Origin: a virus
DNA length: 37,423 nt
IMG/VR virus record: IMGVR_UViG_3300032236_001270
Location: 1 to 37,423 of that record
Direction: 5' to 3' (one strand)
Numbering within the stretch: position 1 is the first letter of the stretch; every line of letters starts with the position of its first letter. The notes under the pieces were generated by a model that was not told the DNA's origin, did not search any database, and saw only the letters and a program-made list of their open reading frames with translations. Shown one piece after another: positions 6,406 to 16,101 of the stretch. A program made the translations under genes and the position numbers.

Positions 6406-6767
6406 TGACTCAAGTTGATGGTTCTTTTAATAAAGTTGTAATAAGAAAAAGTAGCGATAAAGTTATTGTAGGTGCAGCAGGCGCAAGAGGCCCGAAGGGC
6501 GATAGAGGCGACGCAGCAAGTTTTGATATAAATCAAGTATCATTTAGCTTTGAGCAACAATCTAATGCTCGTGGCGGGAATAGCAATATCAGGTACGACA
6601 ATGGATGGAAAATAACTCATAATTTAGGCTTTAGACCAAATGTAATGGTTATGGATTATGGACAGAATAATATAGAATGTGATATAGAGTATGATCCTAG
6701 CGATCCGTTGAATAAAGTAAATCTTACTTTTTCAGAGTCTGTTTCAGGTCATGCATATTTATCGTAA
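6405..6767 (+). CDS. short fibre protein with a collagen-like stretch
   Basis: This 120-aa protein has an N-terminal segment, then a short collagen-like G-X-Y run (GARGPKGDRGD, about residues 28-38), and a C-terminal beta domain starting at KITHNLGFRPNVMVMDY. The last domain recalls the end of the 762-aa fibre (PITHGLATRDIQVRVY), so both likely fold into the same trimer-ending unit. Translation is coupled to the gene before it. Probably an attachment or tip component of the tail. Confidence 0.65.
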   Translation: MTQVDGSFNKVVIRKSSDKVIVGAAGARGPKGDRGDAASFDINQVSFSFEQQSNARGGNSNIRYDNGWKITHNLGFRPNVMVMDYGQNNIECDIEYDPSDPLNKVNLTFSESVSGHAYLS

Positions 6768-6801
6768 TACAAAATAAAAAAAATAAGGGGAAAACAAAAA
6801 A

Positions 6802-9090
6802 ATGGCAAAAGTTTTTTTAACAAATATTAATCTTAAGGGTAATCAGCTACTCAATGCAGTTATCCATTCTGCTTCCCAGGCTCCAACCGCTTTGGCAGCA
6901 GGTCAACTTTACTACAACACTGGAGATAATACATTCTACTACTCAACCGCTGCGGGCAACTCAAGCTGGTCTCCTGTAGGAGTTCAATATATATCTTCAG
7001 TAGGAACAAACCTTTCAGTAAGCGGAGGCGGACAGCTTACAATTTCAAGTAATCCAGTATTTGAATCTATTGAATTAACTCGCAACGGAGCCGGAACCAA
7101 CATTAAAGTTGGTGACGATGCTTATATTGGTGATGTAAATGTACCAAATCATATTGCAATCATTGGTCAAGAAGATGCAACAGCCGGTGGCATCGTATTT
7201 GGTGATGCTAAAACAGAAGCAATTGACAGCAATGGTCATGATCTAACTCTTACTTCTGCAAATGATATTATCTTGCTTCCAGGAAGCGACTATGCTTATA
7301 TTGGAGAGCCAGCAGTTGATGGTCATAATAGAATTGCAACACTTGCAGATGTTTCACAGGGAGCAATTCAAACTGTAGAAGGAACTACAGATCAAATTGC
7401 TGTATCTAAAACTGGAGAAACAGTAACAATTTCTCTTCCTTCATACATCAATGTTCCAAATGGAGAACTTCACCTAAAGAAGACAGAATATTGGACCGGA
7501 GACAACGATGTTCAATATGGAATTATTGCTGCTAACACTTATAGTAATGCATTTAGTATTTCTTCTGTTGGCTACCCACTTCAATTAGAATCACACACTG
7601 GAGATATTCAAATGCTCCCAGATTCTGGCATAGTAACAATTGGAACCGGTTATGGAGAATTACATCTTCAGAAGACAGAATACTGGAGAGATGGAACTCA
7701 GCAGGGTATTATTGCTGCTCAGTCTGATGGTTCATTAAGACTTACAGGTGTTAACAATAGTCTTCAACTTGAGTCAAATAATGGTAATGTAAATATTACA
7801 TCTTATAACAATGATATTCAACTTAATGCAGATGGTCAAGTTATTGTATCAAGTGGAACAAACCTTGTTGTTGGAAATAACATTTATGTAAAGAATGGTA
7901 TTTATGCAGGTGGTCAAGATACAGCAACAGACGGTGTTATTCGTATACAAGATTACAATGGCAACAATCTATTTACTGTAACTGCTGATGGAAATAATAA
8001 CGGTGGTTCTGCAACAGTTGATGTTAAGGGAACTATTAATGTATACCGTCCAGGCGCAACAGGACCTCAAGTAGGACAATTTATTGGAGATTCAAGTAAC
8101 AATCTTATAATCAATGCTATTGATAATAATTTAATTCTTCAATCTGATAATAGCAACTCAGTTTATATTGGTTCAGTTGCAGATGATAATAAGGTTGTAA
8201 AATTCTCTGATCTTACCGCTGTTCAGTCAGGATTAACTTGGAAAGAAGCAGTAAATCTTCTTTGGAATGATTCAAATGCTGTGCTCACAGGTGCAACAGG
8301 CTCGTTGGAAATTGATGGACACCCAGCACTTGGAACAGCACAAGCTGGATATAGAATCCTTATCACATCCGGAGCAAATGCTGGTATTTGGTCATATGCA
8401 GACGACGGAACTAACTGGACACTTACACGTACAGCTGATGCTGCAACATACCAAGAATTAATTGGCGCAGCAGTGTTTGTAATGGAGGGAACCAATTATG
8501 GTTCAACTTCATGGGTTCAATCAAATCATTACTTAACTAACTTTACTGGTCAATCATGGAGTCAATTCTCGGGTCAAGGTACATACACAGGAAGCTCATC
8601 AATTGGTCTTGATGGAAATGCATTTTATCTAAAGCTTGACTCAGATAGCTTAGCTATAACAGGTTCTGGAGTAAAGGTAAACTATCATACAGATGGCGGT
8701 CTTGATAACGATGGTGGCCTTTATGTAAAAACTGCAGGCGGTGTACAAATTGATGGTGACGGAAATGTTGCAATTAATTATACAACACTTGAGTCACAAC
8801 TTGTTACAGATGGATTTGCAAAAACTTCTGACTACACAGGTGTAACACGTAAGTATGCAGCAAATATTACAGGAAATGGAACAGACTACTCATTCCCAAT
8901 TACTCACGGACTTGCAACAAGAGATATTCAGGTTCGTGTATATCAAACTTCAATGGGTCCAGATACTCAGTATGCTGATGTTGAAGTTGATGTAGTAAGA
9001 GCTTCAGGTTCTGATTTAAATAACGTATCTATCGTGTTTGCATCAGCTCCAGCATTAAATGTTGTTTACAGAGTTGTAGTAATAGGCTAA
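6802..9090 (+). CDS. tail fibre protein (762 aa)
   Basis: The N-terminus (LKGNQLLNAVIHSASQAP, then AAGQLYYNTGDNTFYYS) is the YYNT-type start seen in many aquatic phage fibres and shared with the next gene. The shaft is beta-rich and repetitive: GELHLKKTEYW (about residue 223) and GELHLQKTEYW (about 283) begin similar blocks. From about residue 475 comes a globular module (WKEAVNLLWND, AGYRILITSGANAGIWSY, NWTLTRTADAATYQEL) found in phage fibres and present in diverged form in the 1942-aa fibre. The end carries the ITHGL-type C-terminal domain. Ribosome site AAGGGGA. Likely contacts the host surface. Not cut or frameshifted. Confidence 0.85.
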   Translation: MAKVFLTNINLKGNQLLNAVIHSASQAPTALAAGQLYYNTGDNTFYYSTAAGNSSWSPVGVQYISSVGTNLSVSGGGQLTISSNPVFESIELTRNGAGTNIKVGDDAYIGDVNVPNHIAIIGQEDATAGGIVFGDAKTEAIDSNGHDLTLTSANDIILLPGSDYAYIGEPAVDGHNRIATLADVSQGAIQTVEGTTDQIAVSKTGETVTISLPSYINVPNGELHLKKTEYWTGDNDVQYGIIAANTYSNAFSISSVGYPLQLESHTGDIQMLPDSGIVTIGTGYGELHLQKTEYWRDGTQQGIIAAQSDGSLRLTGVNNSLQLESNNGNVNITSYNNDIQLNADGQVIVSSGTNLVVGNNIYVKNGIYAGGQDTATDGVIRIQDYNGNNLFTVTADGNNNGGSATVDVKGTINVYRPGATGPQVGQFIGDSSNNLIINAIDNNLILQSDNSNSVYIGSVADDNKVVKFSDLTAVQSGLTWKEAVNLLWNDSNAVLTGATGSLEIDGHPALGTAQAGYRILITSGANAGIWSYADDGTNWTLTRTADAATYQELIGAAVFVMEGTNYGSTSWVQSNHYLTNFTGQSWSQFSGQGTYTGSSSIGLDGNAFYLKLDSDSLAITGSGVKVNYHTDGGLDNDGGLYVKTAGGVQIDGDGNVAINYTTLESQLVTDGFAKTSDYTGVTRKYAANITGNGTDYSFPITHGLATRDIQVRVYQTSMGPDTQYADVEVDVVRASGSDLNNVSIVFASAPALNVVYRVVVIG

Positions 9091-9109
9091 TTAAATACAA
9101 ATAGTTATG

Positions 9110-9144
9110 TTAGGGGAGTGAGAATTTACTTCTCATTCCCCTAA
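9110..9144 (+). terminator. long hairpin between fibre genes
   Basis: TTAGGGGAGTGAGAA (9110-9124) pairs with TTCTCATTCCCCTAA (9130-9144): 15 pairs with one G-U, and a five-base loop TTTAC. No T-run follows; a TGcTATAAT promoter starts at the next base. It may act as a partial terminator or protect the 3' end of the upstream message. Confidence 0.65.
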
Positions 9145-9153
9145 TGCTATAAT
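9145..9153 (+). promoter_or_regulatory. extended -10 promoter TGcTATAAT before the giant fibre
   Basis: TG at 9145-9146 and TATAAT at 9148-9153, nine bases before the ATG at 9163. An AGGAG at 9155-9158 lies in the gap, so readthrough messages would have a ribosome site while messages starting here would be nearly leaderless. Confidence 0.6.
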
Positions 9154-9162
9154 AGGAGTAAT

Positions 9163-12100
9163 ATGTCCAGTAAAAAATTTAAAGTACTAATTAACCTAGC
9201 ACACTTGGCTTCCGATCCAGCTGGTGGCGTGTCTGGAGATATATACTATAATACAACAATAAATTCTATTAAATATCACAATGGTTCGGGGTGGACTTCG
9301 TTTTCTTCCGGCGGAACCGCCGGAGTTACTACATTTAATACTCGTTCAGGCGATATAACTCTTTCAAGCACTGATGTTACAGACGCACTTGGATATACTC
9401 CCGCTACACCCACAGATATTTCTAATGCTATTAGTACAGCCGAGGGCTATGCAGACGGACTAGCATCAAATTATGAGCCTGCAGGATCAATTTCTACTGC
9501 AATAGGTGCATTAACAACATCAAATATACCAGAAGGCTCAAGACCATATTTTACTGCTAAAAGGGCTCAAGATGCGGTAGGAAATAATGTTGGAACCGGA
9601 CTTTCATATAATACTTCATCCGGTAGCATTTCTATTGATACAGCCGTAATCCAATTAAGGGTTACGGGGGTTTCTGATACAGAAATTGGATTCCTTGATG
9701 GCGTCACTTCAGGAATTCAATCTCAAATTAATTCTAAAGCACCTATCAATTCACCTACTTTTACTGGAACCGTAATACTACCAAATTCAACCGTAACAAA
9801 TTCAATGTTGGCGGGATCAATTGATAACAGTAAACTATCTAATTCAAGCATTACAATAAATGGAACCTCAGTATCATTAGGAGGATCAAGAACCCTTAAT
9901 ACAGATGATATTTCAGAAGGATCAATACATTTTTATTATACAGATAAAAAGGCACAAGATGCAATAGGAAATCACCTTGGAGCAGGACTTTCCTATAACA
10001 GTACAAGTGGTTCTATATCTGTAACTGCAAATACATATGACGCATATGGTGCAGCATCAACTGCAGAATCAAATGCAAAATCTTATTCAGATGGCCTAGC
10101 GTCAAATTATGATCCAGCAGGATCTGCAACAACTGCACTTAATAGTGCAAAATCCTATGCTGATACAAAGAAAACTGAAGCAATTACTGCTTCTGAGCTA
10201 TATGCAGATGGACTTGCATCAAATTATGATCTTGCGGGATCTGCAACAACTGCTCTTAATAGCGCAAAGTCTTACACAGATGGAAAAATATCAACAGAGG
10301 TAAGCGATAGAAATTCAGCTATATCTGTAGGAGTATCAACAGCAGAATCTTATGCAGATACTAAAAAATCAGAAGCTATTACTACTTCTGAAGGATATAC
10401 TAATAATCAGATTTCAAATCTTATTAATTCCGCCCCCTCAACTTTAGATACATTAAAAGAATTAGCAGATGCTCTAGGGTCAGATCCAAACTTTGCAACA
10501 ACAGTTGCAAACAGTATAGCAACTAAAGTTTCTAAGTCAGGCGATACAATGTCTGGCAATCTTGCTATGGGTACAAATAAAATTACAGGGCTCGGTGCTC
10601 CTTCTGCAAATGCGGATGCAGCTACTAAAAAGTATGTTGATGATTCTGCATCAAGTGCTGTGTCAACAGCAGAAGGATATGCAGACGGTAAATTTGCCCC
10701 ACTAGCAGGAGCTACATTTACTGGCGATGTTGTTATAACAGCAACTGATGATTCAAATTCAACTACAGCAGGAGCACTTGTTGTAGATGGTGGAATTGGT
10801 GTTGCAAAGAATATTCATGCGGGTGGAACAGCATATTTTGGTGCTCCAACATCTCTTACTTTAAATGATCCAATGGCGTTTTTTACAAACAATGTAAACT
10901 CATATACACAAGTAGGATTACAAAATACAAGTAGTGGTGCAGAAGCATCAGCAGACCTAGTTATTACTGCAGATAATGGTACAGATACAACACATTATAT
11001 TGACATGGGTATTGCTTCAAGTGGATATAATTACCCAGACTACAGTCTTACAGGTGCAAATGATGCATACATTCTTGTAGAAGGTGGAGATCTTGCTCTT
11101 AATGCGGGAACCGGCGGTAAAGGAATAGTCTTTGCTGCAGGTGGATTTCAAATTACTGATAAAGTTGGTAAATGGGATGAGACAAAGCTTGAAGTAAATA
11201 ATGATTTTAAAGTAGATGGAAACACCACATTAGTTGGAACATTGAATGCCGGAGATACAACATTAAACTCTTTAAATTCAGGAGATGTAAATGCAGTTGC
11301 ACAAGATGCCACTCATCCTCCATTACAAGTATTTGGTCACACATCTCAATCAGGAAATCTACAAGAATGGTTAGATTCTTCAAATAATGTTCTTGCTTCT
11401 GTAGATAAATTAGGTAATATAACTGCTCCAGCTTTTTATGGAACTAATATTGGAAATCTTTCTTTCTTAGGACATAACAATACCGGATCAACAATTGCAA
11501 AAGGCTCACCAGTTTATTTAACTGGTGTTGATACTAATAATTATGCAACTATAGCATTAGCAAATGTTGCAGATCCCGCCAAAATGCCGGGAGCAGGTGT
11601 TACAGCTGTAGATATTGCTGACGGACAAACCGCAGAAGTTGTTATTATTGGACAACTTCATGGAGTAGATACATCTTCATGGCACTACAATGATGTACTT
11701 TATGTAGATGGTGCAGGTGTACTTACAAATGTTAAACCTACAAATGTAAACTATTCAGTACAACCAATCGGTTCAGTTGAAAAGGTTGGAAATTCATCAA
11801 CCGGAGCAATCCTTGTTAACTCAACAGGAACTACTGTTGATGTACCTAATACAATTTCAATCCCAGGAAACATTACAACTACGGCGGGAAATTTTACAGG
11901 GTCGGGCTCAGGTTTAACTACACTTAATGCTTCAAATCTTTCAAGTGGAACTGTTCCTTCGGCCCGACTTTCATTAACATCTTCAGATATTCCATCTTTG
12001 ACACATTCAAAGATTTCAGATTTTCAATCTACAGTTCTCGGATATACTCTTGATCAATTTGCTACACCTGCTGCAAATGTTGGCATGGGTGGATATAGAA

Positions 12101-14991
12101 TTACAAACCTAGGCACTCCAACACAAACAGGAGATGCTGTAAATAAATCTTATGTTGATGCTTTGTCTTCAGGTCTTTCAATTAAACAAGCTGTTAATTA
12201 TGCAACAACAACAACTCTTCCAAATACACCAACTTATACAGATGGCACTGCAGATCAATCACAAGGTCTAGGTATTGGAGCAAAATTAGAATCTTCAACA
12301 ATTACTCGCCTTTCAATTGATGGTGTAAACGTAAATACTGGTCAAAGAATTCTTGTTAAAAACCAAGCAAATGCTGCTCATAATGGTATATACGATGTAA
12401 CTAACCAGGGATCTGCCGGATCGCATTGGATTCTTACACGCTCATCCGATGCAAATAACAGCATAGCAGGAGAACTTCGTCCAAATGCTTACGTTTCAGT
12501 ACTAGCTGGAAATACCCTCATCGGTACATCTTGGGTTATCTCCGGAACAGGAACTGCTACAACACCTTCAGGTGCAATTAAAATTGGTACTGATGCTGTT
12601 ACGTTTAGTCAATTTAATGGTGCTGCTTCATACAATGCAGGAGCAGGTCTTACCCTCACAGGTCTTACATTTGATATAGTTACAGCAGGATCTGACAGAA
12701 TTGTTGTAAATGCAGATAATATTGATCTTGCTACAGTTACACGTACAGACACTTCAGGTTCTGCAGGCGGAAGCCGTATAACTGCTATTACAACAGATGA
12801 ATATGGTCGTGTAACGGGAGTAACGACGGGAACTCAGGTAGACGCCACCACTTCAGTTAAAGGAATTGCATCGTTTGATTCAGGAGATTTTTCAGTAGCA
12901 TCTGGAGCAGTAAGCATTAAATCCGGTGGAGTAGATAATTCACAGCTTGTTAATTCAAGCGTAACAATTGGTTCAACAAATATTTCACTTGGCTCAAGTG
13001 CTACAAGTTTGGCGGGATTGTCAAGTGTCACATCTACATCATTCTCTGGTAATTTAACAGGTAATGTAACAGGAAATGCTTCAACAGTTACAAATGGAGT
13101 TTATACAACAGACACTGGAACTGTTACAAATACAATGCTTGCAGGGTCTATTGCAGATTCTAAGCTTCTAACAATTTCAACTGCAGGTAAAGTATTAAAT
13201 TCTGCAACTACTGCAACACAGGCAAATACTGCATCAGCAATTGTAGCTCGTGATGCATCAGGAAACTTTACTGCAAATATAATTACAGCAGATTTGGCGG
13301 GGAATGCAAATACTGCAACCAATGCCACAAATGCCACAAATGCTACAAAAGCAGCTATTACAGAAGATACAACTACAAATGCTTCTAAATACATTACATG
13401 GGTTGATGCCAATACAGGTAATAATCCTATTAAGACAACTTCAACCAAGTTAACATTCAATCCATCAACTGGCATTATTTCTGCTACAGGATTTAGCGGT
13501 TCCGGCGCAAATCTTACAAGTATTCCAAATGGTGCATTAACTAACTCATCATTTACTATTAATGGAACTTCAATATCACTCGGAGATACAAAGACAATTA
13601 CAGCTGCTGCTGGAACTTTAACTGGATCCACACTTAATTCAACAGTAACTGCTTCATCACTTACAAGCGTAGGAACTTTATCAAGCCTTACAACATCAGG
13701 AGATGTAGTAGTTGGTGGAAATCTAACTGTTAACGGCACAACCACAACAATTAATTCAACAACAGTAACTACAACAGATACAAACATTGAAATTGCTAAG
13801 GTTGCAAGCCCAACAGATGTAACTGCAAATGGTGCGGGAATTACAATTAAGGGTGCCACAGATAAGACATTCAACTGGTACTCTTCAACTTCCGCATTTA
13901 CCTCATCAGACAATATGGATCTTGCATCAGGTAAAACTTATAAAATTGCGGGAACAACAGTATTATCTGCTACACAAGTATTGGGCAAAGGCTTTACAGA
14001 TGCAAATGGTGAAATATTAACCACAAATGGTGCACAGACGGTATCCGGAAAAATAATTTCAGGTGCAAATAATACCATTTCAAATATCTCTCCTTCATCT
14101 ATAACCAATGGATACATTAAAATTGGTTCAAATACCATTAATATTGGTGATCCAGCAGTTACAACTTTGGCCGGACTTTCAAGTGTTACCTCAACATCAT
14201 TTGTTGGAGCACTTACAGGAAATGCCTCAACTGTAACTAATGGAGTATATACAACTGATACCGGTACAGTAACCAACACAATGCTTGCTGGATCTATTAC
14301 AGACTCTAAACTTAATCAAATTACAACAACTGGAAAAGTTGCAAATTCTGCAACAACAGCTACATCTGCAAATACAGCATCTGCTATAGTTGCAAGAGAT
14401 TCTTCAAATAATTTCTCTGCTGGAACAATTACAGCAGCACTTTCTGGAAATGCTTCAACTGCAACTACCCTTGCAACCGCAAGAGCAATAAATGGAGTTA
14501 ACTTTGATGGCTCTGCACCAATTACAATTAAAGCATCTACAACAAATGCGCTTTCAATAGGAACCGGTCTTTCAGGATCATCATTTGATGGTGGTACGGC
14601 GGGAATAACAATTGCAATAGATACCTCTGTTGTAGTTGACAAAACAACTGTACAAACACTTACTGGCAAAACATTAGGTGCAACATCTACTACAACATTA
14701 TCTGCAAATACTGCAACAGCAATGGATACAGTTCAACTTTCAAGTTTTACTACAGCTAAATATATAGTTTCAATCAAGCAAGGATCAAAGGTCAGAAGCT
14801 CTGAGCTTATGATTCAGACAGATGGAACATCTGTTGATTCTATGGAATATGGTATTGTAGAAACCGGCGGAACTATGAGTGGAATAGTAGTAGCTGGTGT
14901 AGTTTCATCTACAAACATGGTTTTAAATATAACAATAACAGATGCAGCATCTACAAATGCTACTGTGAAAATCCAGAAAGTTCTGTTATAA
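9163..14991 (+). CDS. giant tail fibre protein (1942 aa)
   Basis: This is the longest complete gene in the window. The N-terminus (FKVLINLAHLASDP; DIYYNT; YHNGSGW) matches the fibre type next door. Then come repeats of YADGLASNY(D/E)PAGS (about residues 100-370), the common fibre motifs PSTLDTLKELADALGSDPNF and SGDTMSGNLAMGTNKITGLG, TTAGALVVDGGIGVAKNIH, a domain of the SPVYLTGVDTNN / ADGQTAEVVIIGQLHG kind, a globular NGIYDVTNQG / HWILTRSSDANN module, and GNLTVNGTTTTINSTTV. These are typical of fibres in marine cyanophages. A block near residue 1283 recurs near residue 1669. The end (SSELMIQTDGTSVDSMEYG; SGIVVAGVVSS) is a non-repetitive beta cap. Probably a trimeric, elongated host-binding fibre. 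Confidence 0.88.
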   Translation: MSSKKFKVLINLAHLASDPAGGVSGDIYYNTTINSIKYHNGSGWTSFSSGGTAGVTTFNTRSGDITLSSTDVTDALGYTPATPTDISNAISTAEGYADGLASNYEPAGSISTAIGALTTSNIPEGSRPYFTAKRAQDAVGNNVGTGLSYNTSSGSISIDTAVIQLRVTGVSDTEIGFLDGVTSGIQSQINSKAPINSPTFTGTVILPNSTVTNSMLAGSIDNSKLSNSSITINGTSVSLGGSRTLNTDDISEGSIHFYYTDKKAQDAIGNHLGAGLSYNSTSGSISVTANTYDAYGAASTAESNAKSYSDGLASNYDPAGSATTALNSAKSYADTKKTEAITASELYADGLASNYDLAGSATTALNSAKSYTDGKISTEVSDRNSAISVGVSTAESYADTKKSEAITTSEGYTNNQISNLINSAPSTLDTLKELADALGSDPNFATTVANSIATKVSKSGDTMSGNLAMGTNKITGLGAPSANADAATKKYVDDSASSAVSTAEGYADGKFAPLAGATFTGDVVITATDDSNSTTAGALVVDGGIGVAKNIHAGGTAYFGAPTSLTLNDPMAFFTNNVNSYTQVGLQNTSSGAEASADLVITADNGTDTTHYIDMGIASSGYNYPDYSLTGANDAYILVEGGDLALNAGTGGKGIVFAAGGFQITDKVGKWDETKLEVNNDFKVDGNTTLVGTLNAGDTTLNSLNSGDVNAVAQDATHPPLQVFGHTSQSGNLQEWLDSSNNVLASVDKLGNITAPAFYGTNIGNLSFLGHNNTGSTIAKGSPVYLTGVDTNNYATIALANVADPAKMPGAGVTAVDIADGQTAEVVIIGQLHGVDTSSWHYNDVLYVDGAGVLTNVKPTNVNYSVQPIGSVEKVGNSSTGAILVNSTGTTVDVPNTISIPGNITTTAGNFTGSGSGLTTLNASNLSSGTVPSARLSLTSSDIPSLTHSKISDFQSTVLGYTLDQFATPAANVGMGGYRITNLGTPTQTGDAVNKSYVDALSSGLSIKQAVNYATTTTLPNTPTYTDGTADQSQGLGIGAKLESSTITRLSIDGVNVNTGQRILVKNQANAAHNGIYDVTNQGSAGSHWILTRSSDANNSIAGELRPNAYVSVLAGNTLIGTSWVISGTGTATTPSGAIKIGTDAVTFSQFNGAASYNAGAGLTLTGLTFDIVTAGSDRIVVNADNIDLATVTRTDTSGSAGGSRITAITTDEYGRVTGVTTGTQVDATTSVKGIASFDSGDFSVASGAVSIKSGGVDNSQLVNSSVTIGSTNISLGSSATSLAGLSSVTSTSFSGNLTGNVTGNASTVTNGVYTTDTGTVTNTMLAGSIADSKLLTISTAGKVLNSATTATQANTASAIVARDASGNFTANIITADLAGNANTATNATNATNATKAAITEDTTTNASKYITWVDANTGNNPIKTTSTKLTFNPSTGIISATGFSGSGANLTSIPNGALTNSSFTINGTSISLGDTKTITAAAGTLTGSTLNSTVTASSLTSVGTLSSLTTSGDVVVGGNLTVNGTTTTINSTTVTTTDTNIEIAKVASPTDVTANGAGITIKGATDKTFNWYSSTSAFTSSDNMDLASGKTYKIAGTTVLSATQVLGKGFTDANGEILTTNGAQTVSGKIISGANNTISNISPSSITNGYIKIGSNTINIGDPAVTTLAGLSSVTSTSFVGALTGNASTVTNGVYTTDTGTVTNTMLAGSITDSKLNQITTTGKVANSATTATSANTASAIVARDSSNNFSAGTITAALSGNASTATTLATARAINGVNFDGSAPITIKASTTNALSIGTGLSGSSFDGGTAGITIAIDTSVVVDKTTVQTLTGKTLGATSTTTLSANTATAMDTVQLSSFTTAKYIVSIKQGSKVRSSELMIQTDGTSVDSMEYGIVETGGTMSGIVVAGVVSSTNMVLNITITDAASTNATVKIQKVLL
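13009..13320 (+). repeat. internal duplication in the giant fibre, copy 1
   Basis: This block encodes LAGLSSVTSTSF, NGVYTTDTGTVTNTMLAGSI, NSATTAT and NTASAIVARD in order. Copy 2 at 14167-14466 encodes the same order with few changes, while the DNA has diverged at many third positions. Confidence 0.75.
14167..14466 (+). repeat. internal duplication in the giant fibre, copy 2
   Basis: Second copy of the block at 13009-13320. Both keep the phrase NGVYTTDTGTVTNTMLAGSI exactly; the DNA differs, which points to an old duplication under protein-level selection. Confidence 0.75.
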
Positions 14992-14992
14992 T
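14984..14992 (+). promoter_or_regulatory. extended -10 promoter overlapping the giant fibre stop
   Basis: TG at 14984-14985 and TATAAT at 14987-14992 lie across the last two sense codons and the TAA stop (14989-14991) of the giant fibre gene, 33 bases before the next ATG. Confidence 0.55.
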
Positions 14993-15025
14993 AAGTCTAT
15001 TACATTAGGGGATATGTGAACCAAT

Positions 15026-15682
15026 ATGTCAGATAAGAATTTTAAGGTCAAGAATGGTATTGATGCGGGTGGTGCCATTAATAATGTTACTATTACCGCT
15101 CCCGCCACAGGTTCAACATTAACCATTTTAAATGGTAAGACATTTACAGCAAATAATTCAATCACCCTAGCCGGAACAGATGGAACAACCATTACTCTTC
15201 CATCTACTACAGGAACAATTCCATTAAATAACCAAACATTTTATATTGGAACACAAGCAATTGCAATAAATGCGGGATCGGGAACAATAACAGCATTACC
15301 AGGCGTAACATCTATTAATGGTGCTACACTACCATCATCTGGAACAATTCCTAATACAGGACAAACATTTTATATTGGTACTCAAGCAATTACAATTGCA
15401 CAGGGATCAGGAACAATTACTGCACTTCCAGGTGTAACATCAGTAAATGGAACTACTATTCCATCTTCCGCCACATTATTAACATCAACTTCTACTTCAT
15501 CATCCCTTACATCATTTGGATCGGGAGCAACATTAAATAATGGAGTTTTAACAGGAACCTTAACTGCAAACTCATCTGTTGGAACAAATGGTCAAGTTTT
15601 ATTATCAACCGGAACCGGAGTTCAGTGGGGTAATACAACACCAGTAGCAGACGCAGCAATAGCATCATTTTTATATCGTTAA
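15026..15682 (+). CDS. fibre-like repetitive protein (218 aa)
   Basis: The start MSDKNFKVKNGIDAGG and the phrase LAGTDGTTITLPSTTGT are typical of fibre proteins of aquatic phages. The centre holds two tandem 43-residue repeats beginning QTFYIGTQAI (bases 15233 and 15362), each with GSGTITALPGVTS. The C-terminus NGQVLLSTGTGVQWG also occurs in fibre proteins. No enzyme motif. The nearest ribosome site (AGGGGA) is distant, about 14 bases before the ATG, so the promoter overlapping the preceding stop may matter for its expression. Confidence 0.75.
   Translation: MSDKNFKVKNGIDAGGAINNVTITAPATGSTLTILNGKTFTANNSITLAGTDGTTITLPSTTGTIPLNNQTFYIGTQAIAINAGSGTITALPGVTSINGATLPSSGTIPNTGQTFYIGTQAITIAQGSGTITALPGVTSVNGTTIPSSATLLTSTSTSSSLTSFGSGATLNNGVLTGTLTANSSVGTNGQVLLSTGTGVQWGNTTPVADAAIASFLYR
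15233..15490 (+). repeat. two tandem 129-bp repeats
   Basis: Period 129 bases (43 codons), in frame; both copies begin with a QTFYIGTQAI codon run and contain GSGTITALPGVTS. They lie inside the 218-aa fibre-like gene. Confidence 0.75.
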
Positions 15683-15711
15683 AAAAATAAATCTTTTGAA
15701 AGGAGATTAAA

Positions 15712-16092
15712 ATGGCAACAGCACCAGCATTTGCAGCAACAGTAAGAAATTCAAACGTAGCAATTTCTACTGCAGACACATCTAGAACCGCACCAACTTC
15801 AGTTGGTACAGCATTTACGGCGGGATCTTCAGGAAGTCGTATTGACGAAATTGATATTGTGGCAACAGGAACAACTACAGCAAATGTAGTTCGTTTATGG
15901 ATTTACACTGGATCAACTTATTTCTTGTTACAAGAAGTATTAGTTTCAGCAATTACTCCATCTGTTACACAGGCAGTATTTTCAACTACACTTACATTTA
16001 ACAACTTTATGCTACCTTCAGGATATTCACTTCGTGCAACTACAAATAACGCAGAAGGATATAACGTAATGGTATTTGGCGGGGATTTCTAA
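15712..16092 (+). CDS. 126-aa structural protein, probably fibre-associated
   Basis: It starts MATAPAFAATVRNSNVAIS behind an AAAGGAG site. The body has alternating beta strands (IDEIDIVATGTTTANVVRLWI, split here by a turn) and a C-terminal SGYSLRATTNNAEGYNVMVFGGDF-like beta region. Small proteins of this general look accompany fibre genes in aquatic phages and are presumed virion parts. No signal peptide or membrane segment. It follows the 218-aa protein by 29 bases and precedes the first propeller gene by nine, so all are probably co-transcribed. Specific role unknown. Confidence 0.6.
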   Translation: MATAPAFAATVRNSNVAISTADTSRTAPTSVGTAFTAGSSGSRIDEIDIVATGTTTANVVRLWIYTGSTYFLLQEVLVSAITPSVTQAVFSTTLTFNNFMLPSGYSLRATTNNAEGYNVMVFGGDF

Positions 16093-16101
16093 GGAAATTA
16101 A

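Noticed and set aside
13101-13913. 270-aa open frame on the minus strand inside the giant fibre gene
   Set aside because: It is valine- and alanine-rich with no ribosome site, and it is the antisense of biased, repetitive fibre codons. Similar frames occur at 12834, 13938 and 14316.
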